A stretch of DNA of 51,475 nt from contig JAGTQU010000012.1 in NCBI GenBank assembly GCA_018396695.1, positions 1 through 51,475 on the forward strand, given 5' to 3'. The notes under the pieces are model-generated. The model made no database searches. It was given only the letters and a program-made list of their open reading frames with translations, and was not told the DNA's origin. The translations under genes were made by a program, and so were the position numbers. Positions 1-8,724 of the stretch are shown here, in pieces. Numbering within the stretch: the first letter of the stretch is position 1; the number at the start of each line of letters is the position of its first letter. Source of the stretch: Candidatus Bathyarchaeota archaeon. GTDB taxonomy: Archaea > Thermoproteota > Bathyarchaeia > TCS64.

Positions 1-186
1 AGATGTGTTGATGTTTGCCCGACTCAGGCATTTACTGGAGCGGCATTCAACCCAGCTGAGCCGAGGGAAGCCAGATTCAAGGCTAAGCTTTGCGAAGAAT
101 ATACGGATAATCGGATCTCCATCTTTGGAGATATTAATTGCGGATTATGCGTTTACGTATGCCCTTATGGTAAGAAAAGAGGCTAA
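1..186 (+). CDS. C-terminus of 4Fe-4S double-cluster protein, QueG-like (partial)
   Basis: The window opens inside this gene; only the last 61 codons are present, ending in TAA at 184-186. The visible part holds the end of one ferredoxin motif (RCVDVCPTQA), a linker with a conserved PREARF stretch, an isolated Cys (KLCEEY), then CGLCVYVCPYG. This layout is that of the double-cluster domain in the epoxyqueuosine-reductase-like family (COG1600). The substrate cannot be told from the fragment. A second member of the same family is at 40817-41557. Function is inferred from the Cys pattern only. Confidence 0.7.
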   Translation, partial: RCVDVCPTQAFTGAAFNPAEPREARFKAKLCEEYTDNRISIFGDINCGLCVYVCPYGKKRG

Positions 187-303
187 TCGCAAATCCTATT
201 TTTCACGTATTTGATGAATTTAATGTTCGAGATTTGTTCTATTTGTTATAAAACGTAGGTAGCACGCTCTCATTTAGATTTCTATTTAGGCTACGTGTTT
301 TTC

Positions 304-1152
304 TTAGAACTGTATCTCCTTTTCTATCGCCAATAATCTTTTAGATGCTTTCAGTCCCTCAGCTATGATTTCTTCTCGTTTCTTATTCTTCACTATTCTA
401 CCAATTACCTGTATAGTAGTCTCGTAAAGAAGGTAAAAAGGGATAGACATTAATAACATGCTCAAAGGAGTTGGATCCGGTGTAATTATCGCTGTCATCA
501 CCACCAAACCTATAAAAACCTTCCTTCTATTCTCACGCAGAGTCTCCACTTCAAGAAGATTGATCCTCACTAATATGAATACGATTAGAGGAAGGGTGTA
601 GAAGAGCCCTGATCCAAGTATGCTGAATGCAACTAAATTGAAGAAGTCTAGGATAGAGAATAGAGGCGAGACGCCAGTTCCATAGACAAACCTCAATAAT
701 ACGTTGAACGTTATTGGAAGCAGTATGAAGTAAGCGTATAATGCGCCTATTGAAAATAAAGCTGAGAAGGCTAAAGTGAAGCTAAGCACCATTCTTCTTT
801 CATGCGAGTAGAGTGCGGGATTTATGAACTTGTATAACTCGAATGCGATAAGGGGTAGAGATATCAGTGTTCCCATGACGACGCCTACGACTATGTAAAC
901 GGTGAAAGTGTCAAGCCAGTTCAGCGCTATGAGAGTAACACCTTGAGGCAGAAAATGATCCTCTATCGAAGTTATAACTAGAGAGATCAAGGGGCGATAG
1001 TCTTTAAAGTCTAATCTGATGATCTGTGAAAAGTCGCTTGGTATAGAGACGATGATTATGGTAGAGATCATTACTGAGAATAGGATCCTGCGCAGTCTTT
1101 TCGCAAGTTCGTCTAAATGATCCCAGATTGGTAGCTCGGATTCAACGGACAT
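304..1152 (-). CDS. tatC: Sec-independent protein translocase TatC
   Basis: TatC is the membrane receptor of the twin-arginine pathway, which exports folded cofactor-containing proteins. The 282-residue protein opens with the cytoplasmic signature WDHLDELAKRLRR and then has about six hydrophobic segments, which is the TatC fold; the short basic tail is cytoplasmic. It lies 22 bases downstream of tatA on the same strand, so the two form a tatAC operon. The clear Tat substrate in this window is the formate dehydrogenase large subunit at 3454-6366, encoded upstream on the same strand. Stop is TAA. Confidence 0.95.
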   Translation of the reverse strand: MSVESELPIWDHLDELAKRLRRILFSVMISTIIIVSIPSDFSQIIRLDFKDYRPLISLVITSIEDHFLPQGVTLIALNWLDTFTVYIVVGVVMGTLISLPLIAFELYKFINPALYSHERRMVLSFTLAFSALFSIGALYAYFILLPITFNVLLRFVYGTGVSPLFSILDFFNLVAFSILGSGLFYTLPLIVFILVRINLLEVETLRENRRKVFIGLVVMTAIITPDPTPLSMLLMSIPFYLLYETTIQVIGRIVKNKKREEIIAEGLKASKRLLAIEKEIQF

Positions 1153-1174
1153 CTAACCCCACCTTGAAGAGGGG

Positions 1175-1471
1175 TTAGGTCGTCTGAACTTTTTTTTCGG
1201 CGACCTTAGCTATTTCTTCCGCTATTTCTTTAAGGCTTTTACCTTCGGTCTTTATTCCCATAGCTTTAGCGGCTTCTAGTATAGCTTCTCTCTCTTTATC
1301 TTCGTCGCTTCCTTCATAGGCTTTCTCCGCTGATTCCTCTCTGCTAGATTTGTTGAATTCTCTAACTGCAGAACCTAGAGATCTAGCTAGTTCAGGTAGC
1401 TTCTTCCCACCGAATAAGAGGAGTATTATGAAGAATATGATTAAGAGCTCTCCAGTTCCAAGGCCGAACAT
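1175..1471 (-). CDS. tatA: Twin-arginine translocase subunit TatA/E
   Basis: 98 residues: an N-terminal hydrophobic helix (GTGELLIIFFIILLLFGG), the hinge KKLPELARSLG, an amphipathic helix and a charged Lys/Glu-rich tail, as in TatA-type pore subunits. One TatA plus one TatC is a minimal archaeal Tat system. It is the first gene of the tatAC pair, with ATG at 1469-1471, and has its own promoter-like A/T box at 1500-1508, about 30 bases upstream. It is separated from the upstream formate dehydrogenase genes by about 290 bases, so it is probably a separate transcript. Confidence 0.93.
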   Translation of the reverse strand: MFGLGTGELLIIFFIILLLFGGKKLPELARSLGSAVREFNKSSREESAEKAYEGSDEDKEREAILEAAKAMGIKTEGKSLKEIAEEIAKVAEKKVQTT

Positions 1472-1499
1472 TACGGTCGCTATACTATTTTTTCCTCTA

Positions 1500-1508
1500 T
1501 TTTAAAAA
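1500..1508 (-). promoter_or_regulatory. Putative TATA box of tatAC
   Basis: On the minus strand this reads TTTTTAAAA, 29-37 bases before the tatA ATG, the spacing of an archaeal TATA box giving a very short leader. The rest of the 1509-1763 gap is A/T-rich, and I see no gene or hairpin in it. Confidence 0.4.
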
Positions 1509-1763
1509 CTTTGTTAAAGAAAAGGGTGATAAAATTTTAGGATTGTTGAACATATTAAAGTTGGGTTGAAAAATTGAATACCCCAATTTTTGTTGTAGTT
1601 TAAGAATTCATCTCGCTAAATCTAGTTACTGAGGCAATTATTGCTGTGTTTACTCTCTCTGCCAAGATGACCAACCAACCCAGAAAAATTTAGTCATTTC
1701 TAGATGAAAATATTTATTCATAAACAAAAATTTAAAAAAATAGATTTTGGAAAGAAGCGAGGT

Positions 1764-2666
1764 TTAGCCTACCACTTGTCCCGCGGTCAGAAGGATATAT
1801 CTGAGCAGGAATCCTCCGAAAAGAATCGATAAGAGCCCAACTACCGATATTATTAGAGCTGTTCTCTCGTTTTTCAGGAACTTCAGATTCTCAATAGAGA
1901 CCCCAACTCCGAGTGGAAAGATTAATCCAGCTATCAAATAGACTATGAACTCCATCGACAATCCTGCATGTTGCATCTCAGAGTAGATATTGGTTAACAC
2001 GAGCTCGAGGACGACTAAGACGAGTTCTATAGCAATAATTGAAACCAAGTATCTCTGCCCAATACGAAGCATTTTAACGAACTCCTTTCTATTATCAAAC
2101 AGCTCCTTGAAATCTTCGAAGAATCGAGGAATGAGCTTAGCGACGATCGGGATAAACAAAAACGTTAACGCTAGACCAGTCAAGACTCCTGAAACGATGA
2201 ATAGCCATGGAAGGAACGGGGTATTCCAGAGAGCTCTACCTCTTGAGAAAGCGAGAAGTAATCCCGTATAAGTTGCTGTTGATCCGCCTAAAGCTATTCC
2301 AACGATCTCTAGAAGCTTCCTTATGATACTGCTGCCGTTGAAGAACCATAGAATCGATGTTAGTAAAGAGACCATCATGAATCCCGTAACTATCCATGTT
2401 CCAATAGACATTATGGAATTCGGGAAGTTAATATACGCGTTTAATGGGCTAAGAGGATCAACTTCGAAACGACCTAAATCTAGGACGAGCAGAACGAGCC
2501 CGACTAGTATTAATAGAAGGCTAATGTAGGTACCAGACTTTGAAAGAACGCGGTATCTACCTTTACCGAATAAGTCTGCTAATGCTGCAACCAGATAAGA
2601 GCCTCCAGCCATACCTCCGACAAAAAGATAGGCTACGAGGAGAATCCCCCATGATAGCTCAGTCAT
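1764..2666 (-). CDS. NrfD/PsrC-type membrane anchor of formate dehydrogenase
   Basis: 300 residues with about eight to nine hydrophobic helices, opening with a glycine-rich first helix (AYLFVGGMAGGSYLVAAL) typical of the NrfD/PsrC family. Such proteins anchor molybdopterin/Fe-S complexes and exchange electrons with the quinone pool; no haem ligands of a cytochrome b type are evident. It follows the Fe-S subunit by two bases, so the order is catalytic subunit, Fe-S subunit, anchor. It replaces the cytochrome b subunit (FdnI) of the classical formate dehydrogenase N. Quinone as acceptor is inferred. Confidence 0.85.
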   Translation of the reverse strand: MTELSWGILLVAYLFVGGMAGGSYLVAALADLFGKGRYRVLSKSGTYISLLLILVGLVLLVLDLGRFEVDPLSPLNAYINFPNSIMSIGTWIVTGFMMVSLLTSILWFFNGSSIIRKLLEIVGIALGGSTATYTGLLLAFSRGRALWNTPFLPWLFIVSGVLTGLALTFLFIPIVAKLIPRFFEDFKELFDNRKEFVKMLRIGQRYLVSIIAIELVLVVLELVLTNIYSEMQHAGLSMEFIVYLIAGLIFPLGVGVSIENLKFLKNERTALIISVVGLLSILFGGFLLRYILLTAGQVVG

Positions 2667-2668
2667 TC

Positions 2669-3442
2669 TTATTCACCCTCCTCAGCCTTTGCTACAGCCT
2701 CCCTTCTCTGAGCATATAATTTTATGGCAGCCAATAAAGCTCCACTCACTAAAATTCCTGTTCCTACGAACTTTGTTAATAAGCTGAACTGCTGAACTTT
2801 CGGGGGCTCAGAGGTATGCTCAGGGAAACCAAGCTCACTGAAGGGAACATCAGATACGTAGATCCAAGATGTTCCTCCAACTTCTCTGAGACCATAAGTG
2901 TATAAGCCTTTGGACTCTGCTTCGCTTGCTTTCATCTTTGCTTCATCGAGATCCATTAACACGAGTGTGTCTGTTGGGCACGCCTGTACACACGCTGGTT
3001 CAATTCCTTCCTTAAGCCTCTCCGAGCAGAAGGTACACTTCTCGATGATCTTATTCTTATCATCCCACTGAGGGACGCCGAACGGGCATGTGTTTACACA
3101 GTATTTGCAGCCAATGCACAGTTCTTTTCTATAGATAACTGGACCCTCTTCAGTTTTTTCCAGAGCTGTAGTTGGACAACCATTAACACAATGTGGGTCA
3201 ATACAATGGTTGCATTGTATCTTAGCGAAATGCCATTTAAGAGAGTCTCCTGATCCGGATTTTACAAACCTAACGAAAGTATAGGTTTCAGGAGAGAGTT
3301 GAGGTGGATTCGTCCACTCCAGCTTTGGATCAGGGTTGAGCACAGTTTTAGTGGTCTTGCGCTCGTTCCATCTTTTGCAAGCCACCTGACAAGATCTGCA
3401 GCCTATACATCTCCTCAAATCAACAAGGACCGCTTTAGCCAT
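2669..3442 (-). CDS. Formate dehydrogenase Fe-S subunit (four-cluster ferredoxin)
   Basis: 257 residues with four ferredoxin-type Cys groups: CIGCRSCQVAC near residue 12, CNHCIDPHCVNGCP, CIGCKYCVNTCPFG, and CTFC followed by CVQACP. This is the FdnH/HybA-type 4x[4Fe-4S] wire that links the molybdenum subunit to the membrane. A single hydrophobic helix near the C-terminus (GTGILVSGALLAAIKLYA) should anchor it, as in FdnH. There is no signal peptide, so it probably crosses the membrane with the Tat-signal-bearing catalytic subunit. It sits 11 bases after fdhA. Confidence 0.9.
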   Translation of the reverse strand: MAKAVLVDLRRCIGCRSCQVACKRWNERKTTKTVLNPDPKLEWTNPPQLSPETYTFVRFVKSGSGDSLKWHFAKIQCNHCIDPHCVNGCPTTALEKTEEGPVIYRKELCIGCKYCVNTCPFGVPQWDDKNKIIEKCTFCSERLKEGIEPACVQACPTDTLVLMDLDEAKMKASEAESKGLYTYGLREVGGTSWIYVSDVPFSELGFPEHTSEPPKVQQFSLLTKFVGTGILVSGALLAAIKLYAQRREAVAKAEEGE

Positions 3443-3453
3443 TCTTTTCCCTC

Positions 3454-6366
3454 CTAATCCTTAACCACATTGCATAGACAGGTCTTATACTCAGGAATAT
3501 TAGCGGAGACGTCTACAGCATCAATAGTAATATCATTTGCGCTAGGACCAGTGCTGAGACCCTTGAAACCCCAGTGCCAAGGCATGCCTACAACATGAAT
3601 TTCTCTACCATTGACTCTTAAGGGGGATATCCTTTCAGTTATGTTTACTTTAATCCTTATCCCCTCTGGATTCCTCGCGGTTTTGACCTTGACGTAGTCC
3701 CCAATCTTGACCCCGATCTCCTCCGCAAGCTTTGGACTAATCTCAACGAACATCTCAGGCTGAGCCTCAACAAGCCACGGAAGGTTCCGTGTCATCGCTC
3801 CTGCTTGCATATGTTCAGCTAGTCTGAAGGTGGTCATAACGTATGGATAATCTTTAGGCGATCCTACGTTTACTTCAAATCGTTTATCCCACATTGTTGG
3901 ATACTCTTTAGCAAGCTCCTCATCAGGGCTTTCTAGAGGCTCGTTGTGAAGGGGTAATCCCCAGCGGAGGGGATTCCATTCAGGCTTTGATGCATCTCTT
4001 AGTGGAAGAGACCATATTGCTGCGCGATCTAAGCCAAGCCAGATTTTTTCATTATGTGCCCACCAAACGAAAAATGTCTTGACCCCTGGAGGGTCCTCAT
4101 TAACATTATAAAGAACCCTCTGGTTCAGCATCCAGCTCCAACCCCAGTTCTTGAAATATCCATAGCGCTTATCCTGCTCACTAACAGGTTCTGGATTACG
4201 TCTCTTAGCTAAGACCCCGCCTAACTCAGGGTGTAGGTTTCCATCCCAAGAGCTCCTATAAAGTGCATGCGACCATAGGGTGGGGTGTCCGAACTCCTTA
4301 TAAACAGCTTCAGGAGTCTCCCCAATCTCCCCCTTGTATGGTGTAGGCCATGTTAAATCAGGGTTACCCTTCACTTCGTAAGGAGAGAGTTCAGAAGGGA
4401 TCTTCAAGCCTTTAGCTCTGATGATCTTGAATAGCTGTGTGACGAACCAGAGCTCATCTCTACACTCTCCAGGAGGCTCTGCAGCCTTATAGTGCCATTG
4501 AACCCATCTGCCCGTGTTTGTCACGCTCCCATTACGCTCAGCCCTCGTTGTTCCAGGTAGAAGGATGTCGGCGAAGTGGGCGGTCTCGGTTTCGAAGATC
4601 TCGTTTACTACTACGAATACACCCGGTTTACTGAGCGCTTCCTTAATTAGAATAGCGTTCGGGTTCGAAACAGCGTTATTCTCTCCTACAATGATGGCGA
4701 CCTTAATCTTGCCATCTAGAATCGCTCTGAACAACTGTTGAGTTGGATTTCCTGTGCCGATAGGCAGATCACAGATGACAGGCTCATTGTCAGGGTCAAT
4801 ACCAGGATAAGTACCTATCTTTATTCCCCAGTTGTATTCTAGCTGTTTCCAAGTTGGAAAGTGTCTATCATCGAAACGTTCCTCAGTCTTGTTAGCTGGT
4901 TGATATTTAACCCCTTCAGCCACTCCACCCGGCCTGTTCGCTGGATCAGAATTCTTCCATTTTTGGTATCGTCTTACGTCTGCTAGACTCCTTGGGGGAG
5001 ATCTGTACCCCATAATTAGGTGGGACAGTAGATTCATATCCGTGGATCCTTGTACATTACTTATACCCCTGAGGGCGTTTATACCCCCGCCTGGAACCCC
5101 GATATTTCCTAAGAGAAGCTGTAATATTGCCTGAGCCCTTATAGCTTGAACTGCATTAGTATGCTGCGTGCTACCCATAGCGTAATAGATGTTTCCAGGC
5201 TTATTGGAGAAAAAGGCTTTTGCAACTTCTCTCAACTTTTCTGCCTTAATCCCCGCTATCCTTTCAACCTCTTCAGGGGTATATTTTTTAACATGGTTTT
5301 TGAATATGTTGAAAATCGAATTAGGATTCGTCATCCAATCGGATAGGAGATTTCCATCATAGTCATATGGAGCATTGGTTCTTGTTTCAAGGAATTTGGT
5401 GTCAATGTATTGAGGCATCTCGTAGAGAAGGATATAGTTTAATCCCATGAAGAGAGCTGCTTCTGCACCTGATCTATATCTCGCGTAGATATCGGCCTTT
5501 GATGACGTCCTGTTGAACCTTGGATCGAGGTTTATGATTACTGCGCCATTATCTTTAGCCTCCATCACCCATTTGAACTCCATAGTATGACTTTCAGCGG
5601 GATTACTCATGATTAGGAAACTCTTCGAGTTCTTTGCGTCAATAATGTGGTTCGTCATAGCTCCAAACCCGAAAGTGTTAGCAAGCGCAACAACAGTCGA
5701 GGCGTGACATTTCCTTGCCTGATGCTCCACGTTCAAAGAACCAAGGATAGACATCATCTTTTTAGCGAGGTAACACTCCTCATTACTCCAATACGAGGAT
5801 CCATGCCACATTATTGGAGAATCTTTACCAACATGATAATAGTTCTGGACAGTCTTATCTCCTATAGCCTCCTCATGAACATATTTCTGTGTTGCAGCAG
5901 CCTCCACTATTTTTTCAGCGATTTTTTCTAATGCCTCTTCCCAAGTTATGGGAACCCATCCTGGATCCTGGTCTACACCCTTTAGAGGGTTAGTCCTCTT
6001 GAGAGGCCTCGTTAAGCGTCGATCACTGTTTACGAGCTGCAGATATGCGGCTAGTTTGCTGCAAGTCGATCCACGGTTAATAGGGTGAAGAGGATCCCCC
6101 TCTGCTTCAATTATCTTTCCTCCGACTGATGTGAGAACAACTCCACACCCTCCAGCACAGTAGACGCATATGGATGGAACTCTTCTCCCCCTCTTGTATT
6201 CGCGTAGTTTTTGTTCTCCAATAGTTGCTGAGAAAAGTTTAGGCCCTAAAAGAGGCTCAGAAGCAACGTCCCTCAGGCTTAAGAGGATAGGAACAGAAGC
6301 GCAGAGCTTTAAAAAGTCTCTTCTATTCGTCTTAAGAGAACCCTCATTATTTGGCATTACCGACAC
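3454..6366 (-). CDS. fdhA: Tat-exported formate dehydrogenase catalytic subunit (molybdopterin)
   Basis: 970 residues. A twin-arginine signal is at residues 13-35 (TNRRDFLKL followed by a hydrophobic stretch). Cys67, Cys70, Cys74 and Cys102 bind the proximal 4Fe-4S cluster. The active-site ligand is Cys220 with His221 (ARKCHASTV), so this is the cysteine rather than selenocysteine form. The adjoining FGFGAMTNH is typical of FdnG-like formate dehydrogenases. The C-terminal part is the MopB-binding domain. It heads an operon with the Fe-S and NrfD subunits, and tatAC follows. Stop is TAG, with the next gene's ribosome site directly behind it. Expected role: formate oxidation on the outer face, with electrons passed to the membrane. 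A related oxidoreductase substrate cannot be excluded. Confidence 0.92.
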   Translation of the reverse strand: MSVMPNNEGSLKTNRRDFLKLCASVPILLSLRDVASEPLLGPKLFSATIGEQKLREYKRGRRVPSICVYCAGGCGVVLTSVGGKIIEAEGDPLHPINRGSTCSKLAAYLQLVNSDRRLTRPLKRTNPLKGVDQDPGWVPITWEEALEKIAEKIVEAAATQKYVHEEAIGDKTVQNYYHVGKDSPIMWHGSSYWSNEECYLAKKMMSILGSLNVEHQARKCHASTVVALANTFGFGAMTNHIIDAKNSKSFLIMSNPAESHTMEFKWVMEAKDNGAVIINLDPRFNRTSSKADIYARYRSGAEAALFMGLNYILLYEMPQYIDTKFLETRTNAPYDYDGNLLSDWMTNPNSIFNIFKNHVKKYTPEEVERIAGIKAEKLREVAKAFFSNKPGNIYYAMGSTQHTNAVQAIRAQAILQLLLGNIGVPGGGINALRGISNVQGSTDMNLLSHLIMGYRSPPRSLADVRRYQKWKNSDPANRPGGVAEGVKYQPANKTEERFDDRHFPTWKQLEYNWGIKIGTYPGIDPDNEPVICDLPIGTGNPTQQLFRAILDGKIKVAIIVGENNAVSNPNAILIKEALSKPGVFVVVNEIFETETAHFADILLPGTTRAERNGSVTNTGRWVQWHYKAAEPPGECRDELWFVTQLFKIIRAKGLKIPSELSPYEVKGNPDLTWPTPYKGEIGETPEAVYKEFGHPTLWSHALYRSSWDGNLHPELGGVLAKRRNPEPVSEQDKRYGYFKNWGWSWMLNQRVLYNVNEDPPGVKTFFVWWAHNEKIWLGLDRAAIWSLPLRDASKPEWNPLRWGLPLHNEPLESPDEELAKEYPTMWDKRFEVNVGSPKDYPYVMTTFRLAEHMQAGAMTRNLPWLVEAQPEMFVEISPKLAEEIGVKIGDYVKVKTARNPEGIRIKVNITERISPLRVNGREIHVVGMPWHWGFKGLSTGPSANDITIDAVDVSANIPEYKTCLCNVVKD

Positions 6367-6567
6367 TCCTTTACACCTTCAACAGTAAGAAGTATTAATA
6401 ATTTTCTCGAGTAATCTAAACTATCGAGTTAAATTAGTTTTTAAAAGAAAATAGAATATGTCTCTTCTAAAAAATAAAAATCTTCATTTGAAAACTCATT
6501 TTATTTTATGATCGAATTAAGGAAACCCTTTTCAAATTGATAGGTTAACCATATAAGAGGTGTGCTT

Positions 6568-7425
6568 TTGGCGAGACCGAGTATACAGGAACGTCTATCT
6601 GAAATAGATTTGAAAGCTATAGAGGTAACCCGGAATAGTGGCTTGATTCAGTTGCAAAAATCTTTGTTGAAAACGCTATTACCCGTTGAAGAGTATTTGA
6701 GAAGTAATGGGATTAATTTATCTGAAGAGGAGATAAATTCGATTCGAGATAAAGTACTCTCTGAGAAGACGCCAACTATCATGTTTCTCGATGCTCCTAT
6801 GTTTAAGGTTGATATTCTGAAGATTGCGGGAGAAATTGCAAGAGTTCTCATGGAAAACTCTTTTTACAAAGATTCTCTCCAACCCCTCCTAAGAGAATTA
6901 GAGCTTAACTTCTCGGGAGACGAAGTTTTAAAGGCGATTTTGAGCTCGGATGCCGAATGGTTTAGGGTTCAAGGAAACAAACTAGGAGTCGACTCATCGC
7001 TCCTTCTCTTCATACTCAGTACTCCGCTACAGCCATTCTTCGAAGAGTTGGCGAGACGCCTCGAGAAGGGTTTAAAGGAGAATTGGCTTCAGTCTGATTG
7101 CCCTATTTGTGGACGTACAACACATGTTGCAAAGATGAGAAACAGGAAAAAATATTTGGTATGTTCTTACTGTGGAGCTGAATACCTCGTGGATCTCTTC
7201 TTATGCACCCATTGTGGGAATGTTGACCCAAATACTCTAGGATTCATCTCCTTGGAAGAATATCCTGAGTTTGAAATAGACTACTGCGAAAAATGCCGCC
7301 ATTATATAAAAGTCATATTCGAGGAGAGACTCCGGTCGTATATTCCTCCAGGCTTGGAAGATCTAGCTACAATCGAGCTTGACAAGTTTGCAGAGAGGGA
7401 GGACATCGGTCTAACACGATATTAA
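6568..7425 (+). CDS. fdhE: FdhE-type formate dehydrogenase maturation protein
   Basis: About 285 residues. The C-terminal half has the paired rubredoxin-like zinc knuckles of FdhE: CPICGR, CSYCGAEY, CTHCGN and CEKCRHY. The helical N-terminal half is the formate dehydrogenase-binding region. FdhE checks or modifies the molybdenum site before Tat export, which fits its position divergent from the Tat-exported fdhA. Start choice: a GTG lies at 6562, but the GAGGTG ribosome site at 6557-6562 overlaps it and is well placed for TTG 6568, which I prefer. Confidence 0.88.
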   Translation: MARPSIQERLSEIDLKAIEVTRNSGLIQLQKSLLKTLLPVEEYLRSNGINLSEEEINSIRDKVLSEKTPTIMFLDAPMFKVDILKIAGEIARVLMENSFYKDSLQPLLRELELNFSGDEVLKAILSSDAEWFRVQGNKLGVDSSLLLFILSTPLQPFFEELARRLEKGLKENWLQSDCPICGRTTHVAKMRNRKKYLVCSYCGAEYLVDLFLCTHCGNVDPNTLGFISLEEYPEFEIDYCEKCRHYIKVIFEERLRSYIPPGLEDLATIELDKFAEREDIGLTRY

Positions 7426-7440
7426 AGGCCAACATGTAGG

Positions 7441-7983
7441 TCAACCCCAAAGAGGTTCTATTTCCTCTTTTTTTATACAGTGAAAGTCTTCACGCTTCTC
7501 TTCAGCCTCTTTAATATTGATGAATTTAATTTCATCGTGGTAGTTTAATGTTGATATTCCAATTTTATAATTTCCTGCAGGCAAGTTATTGAACTCGTAA
7601 TATCCTGTTCTAGGGTCGATGGAGGTAGAAAGATTATATGTATGCCTTACTATAAAAACCACTCCCTCCTCTTTTATATGTTCAGCTGTTTCAGCATCGA
7701 AAACATATCCATAGATCTTTCCTTTGCCAGTCTGAGGTGTTAACTGCAAATCTACTTTTAAAACTTCGCCTTCTCCAGTCTCGATCCTTTTTTCAACTAC
7801 TCCATAACCTTCAAGCTGGACACTAAGCACGTGCAAACCTGGCGACAGGTTTACAAATCTGAACGAACCATCGAAAAGAGTTGTTGATTCAACACCGTCG
7901 CAATATACCTTAACCCCCGCAACTGCACGTCCTTTCTCATCATAGACGTATCCGGTTAACTCTACGTTTTGGATCTCCTTCAT
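7441..7983 (-). CDS. Double carboxypeptidase-regulatory-like domain protein
   Basis: 180 residues in two beta-sandwich repeats. The first (about residues 8-82) has the pattern LTGYVYDEKGRAVAGVKVYC then DGSFRFVNLSPGLH; the second (about 88-165) has IYGYVFDAETAEHI then TGYYEFNNLPAGNYKI. This is the CarboxypepD_reg (peptidase-associated) fold, usually involved in binding or scaffolding. There is no signal peptide or membrane helix, unusual for a family generally found on exported proteins. It is convergent with fdhE, 15 bases from its stop. Specific role unknown. Confidence 0.7.
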   Translation of the reverse strand: MKEIQNVELTGYVYDEKGRAVAGVKVYCDGVESTTLFDGSFRFVNLSPGLHVLSVQLEGYGVVEKRIETGEGEVLKVDLQLTPQTGKGKIYGYVFDAETAEHIKEEGVVFIVRHTYNLSTSIDPRTGYYEFNNLPAGNYKIGISTLNYHDEIKFINIKEAEEKREDFHCIKKEEIEPLWG

Positions 7984-8011
7984 TTTAAATCCAAAAAAGC
8001 GATTATTCTAA

Positions 8012-8021
8012 TTTAAATATA
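8012..8021 (+). promoter_or_regulatory. TATA box for the frame-disrupted gene at 8047
   Basis: TTTAAATATA is centred about 30 bases before the ATG at 8047, which would give a leaderless transcript. This supports 8047 as the true start of the interrupted gene downstream. Confidence 0.45.
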
Positions 8022-8046
8022 ATTCTCAAAATATAGTTAATTGTTT

Positions 8047-8521
8047 ATGTGGAGAAAAATAGTTGGCTCAGTAGAGGTTCTGTGGATAAGCATAATTCTA
8101 GTTAGTTTATGGTTCTCTTCCTCTTCTGAAGAAAAGTTTAGCATCTATCTTGAGAGAAAAAAATGAGCCTATAATCGTTGATGAAGACATCTTATGGTAT
8201 AATGCAAGCGATTACAGTATTAGGCTTGCAGATAGCGGGATTGAAAAGATCAAAAAATTAAGGATTGGGGTCTACGGAGAACCGTTTACAGTTAAGGTGG
8301 GAAAAACCGAAATCTTTAGAGGGGCTTTCTGGACCCCAATCTCGTCAGTCGATTATAAAGGCATAGTGATCATAGTCTCATTACCCGTTGAGGAACACAG
8401 TATAATCAAATTTGAGTTAAGGTATCCCCCTGAGATTAATATCGGGAACGCTTACATCGACTGTCGAAATGATTCGAGGAGAATAACACATTTCCAGAAG
8501 ATTGGAAAATTAAAACAATAA
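8047..8521 (+). pseudogene. Membrane-anchored small protein interrupted at an A7 run
   Basis: Two frames make up one apparent protein. The first (8047-8166) encodes 39 residues with a hydrophobic anchor (VLWISIILVSLWF) and stops at TGA 8164-8166 directly after seven A at 8157-8163. The second runs in the +1 frame to TAA at 8521 and encodes a soluble beta-rich domain (ILWYNASDYSIRL, FRGAFWTPISS). Removing one A joins them as LERKNEPIIVDE. The second part has only a TTG (8150) as a start. The likeliest explanation is a single-base indel (sequencing, mutation or transcriptional slippage). Family not recognised. Confidence 0.6.
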
Positions 8522-8540
8522 TTAGCAGAGGCTAGTTCTG

Positions 8541-8610
8541 AGGTGCGGGGGGTGGGATTCGAACCAACAAGAGTGTGGAGATTTCCCCCGCAAAATCCCC
8601 TTTTTTTATT
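8541..8610 (-). repeat. tRNA-Leu-derived repeat, copy 1 (putative attachment scar)
   Basis: The first 17 bases match the sequence at the 3' end of tRNA-Leu (19507-19523) exactly, including four bases downstream of the tRNA; over 29 bases there are three mismatches. On the minus strand the piece starts GCGGGGG and ends CCCCCCGCA, so acceptor and T arms could still pair although the D and anticodon arms are gone. It is preceded (minus strand) by an A7-GGGGATTTT motif that is identical in copy 2. Confidence 0.65.
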
Positions 8611-8672
8611 ATATATTTGCAAGAAAATATTTGTCTATTATAATCGGCAATTTTAATAATAAACTTGACTAA

Positions 8673-8709
8673 TATAATCATCAAATTTTTAAGTAATTTG
8701 ATGGTTATA
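8673..8709. promoter_or_regulatory. Near-perfect palindrome upstream of the AAA/DUF4143 gene
   Basis: The arm TATAATCATCAAATT and its partner AATTTGATGGTTATA pair with one mismatch around a seven-base centre. The palindrome lies 16 bases before the ATG at 8725 and holds a TTTTTAAG box, so it is placed to act as an operator over the promoter, or as a hairpin in the leader. Confidence 0.5.
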
Positions 8710-8724
8710 ATAAACGAATAAAAG

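Noticed and set aside
3454-6366. Selenocysteine in the formate dehydrogenase active site
   Set aside because: The ligand codon is Cys (residue 220), in frame and without a TGA; the second formate dehydrogenase also has Cys (residue 132).
8541-8610. A complete functional tRNA
   Set aside because: Only acceptor and T-arm sequence is present; D and anticodon arms are missing.
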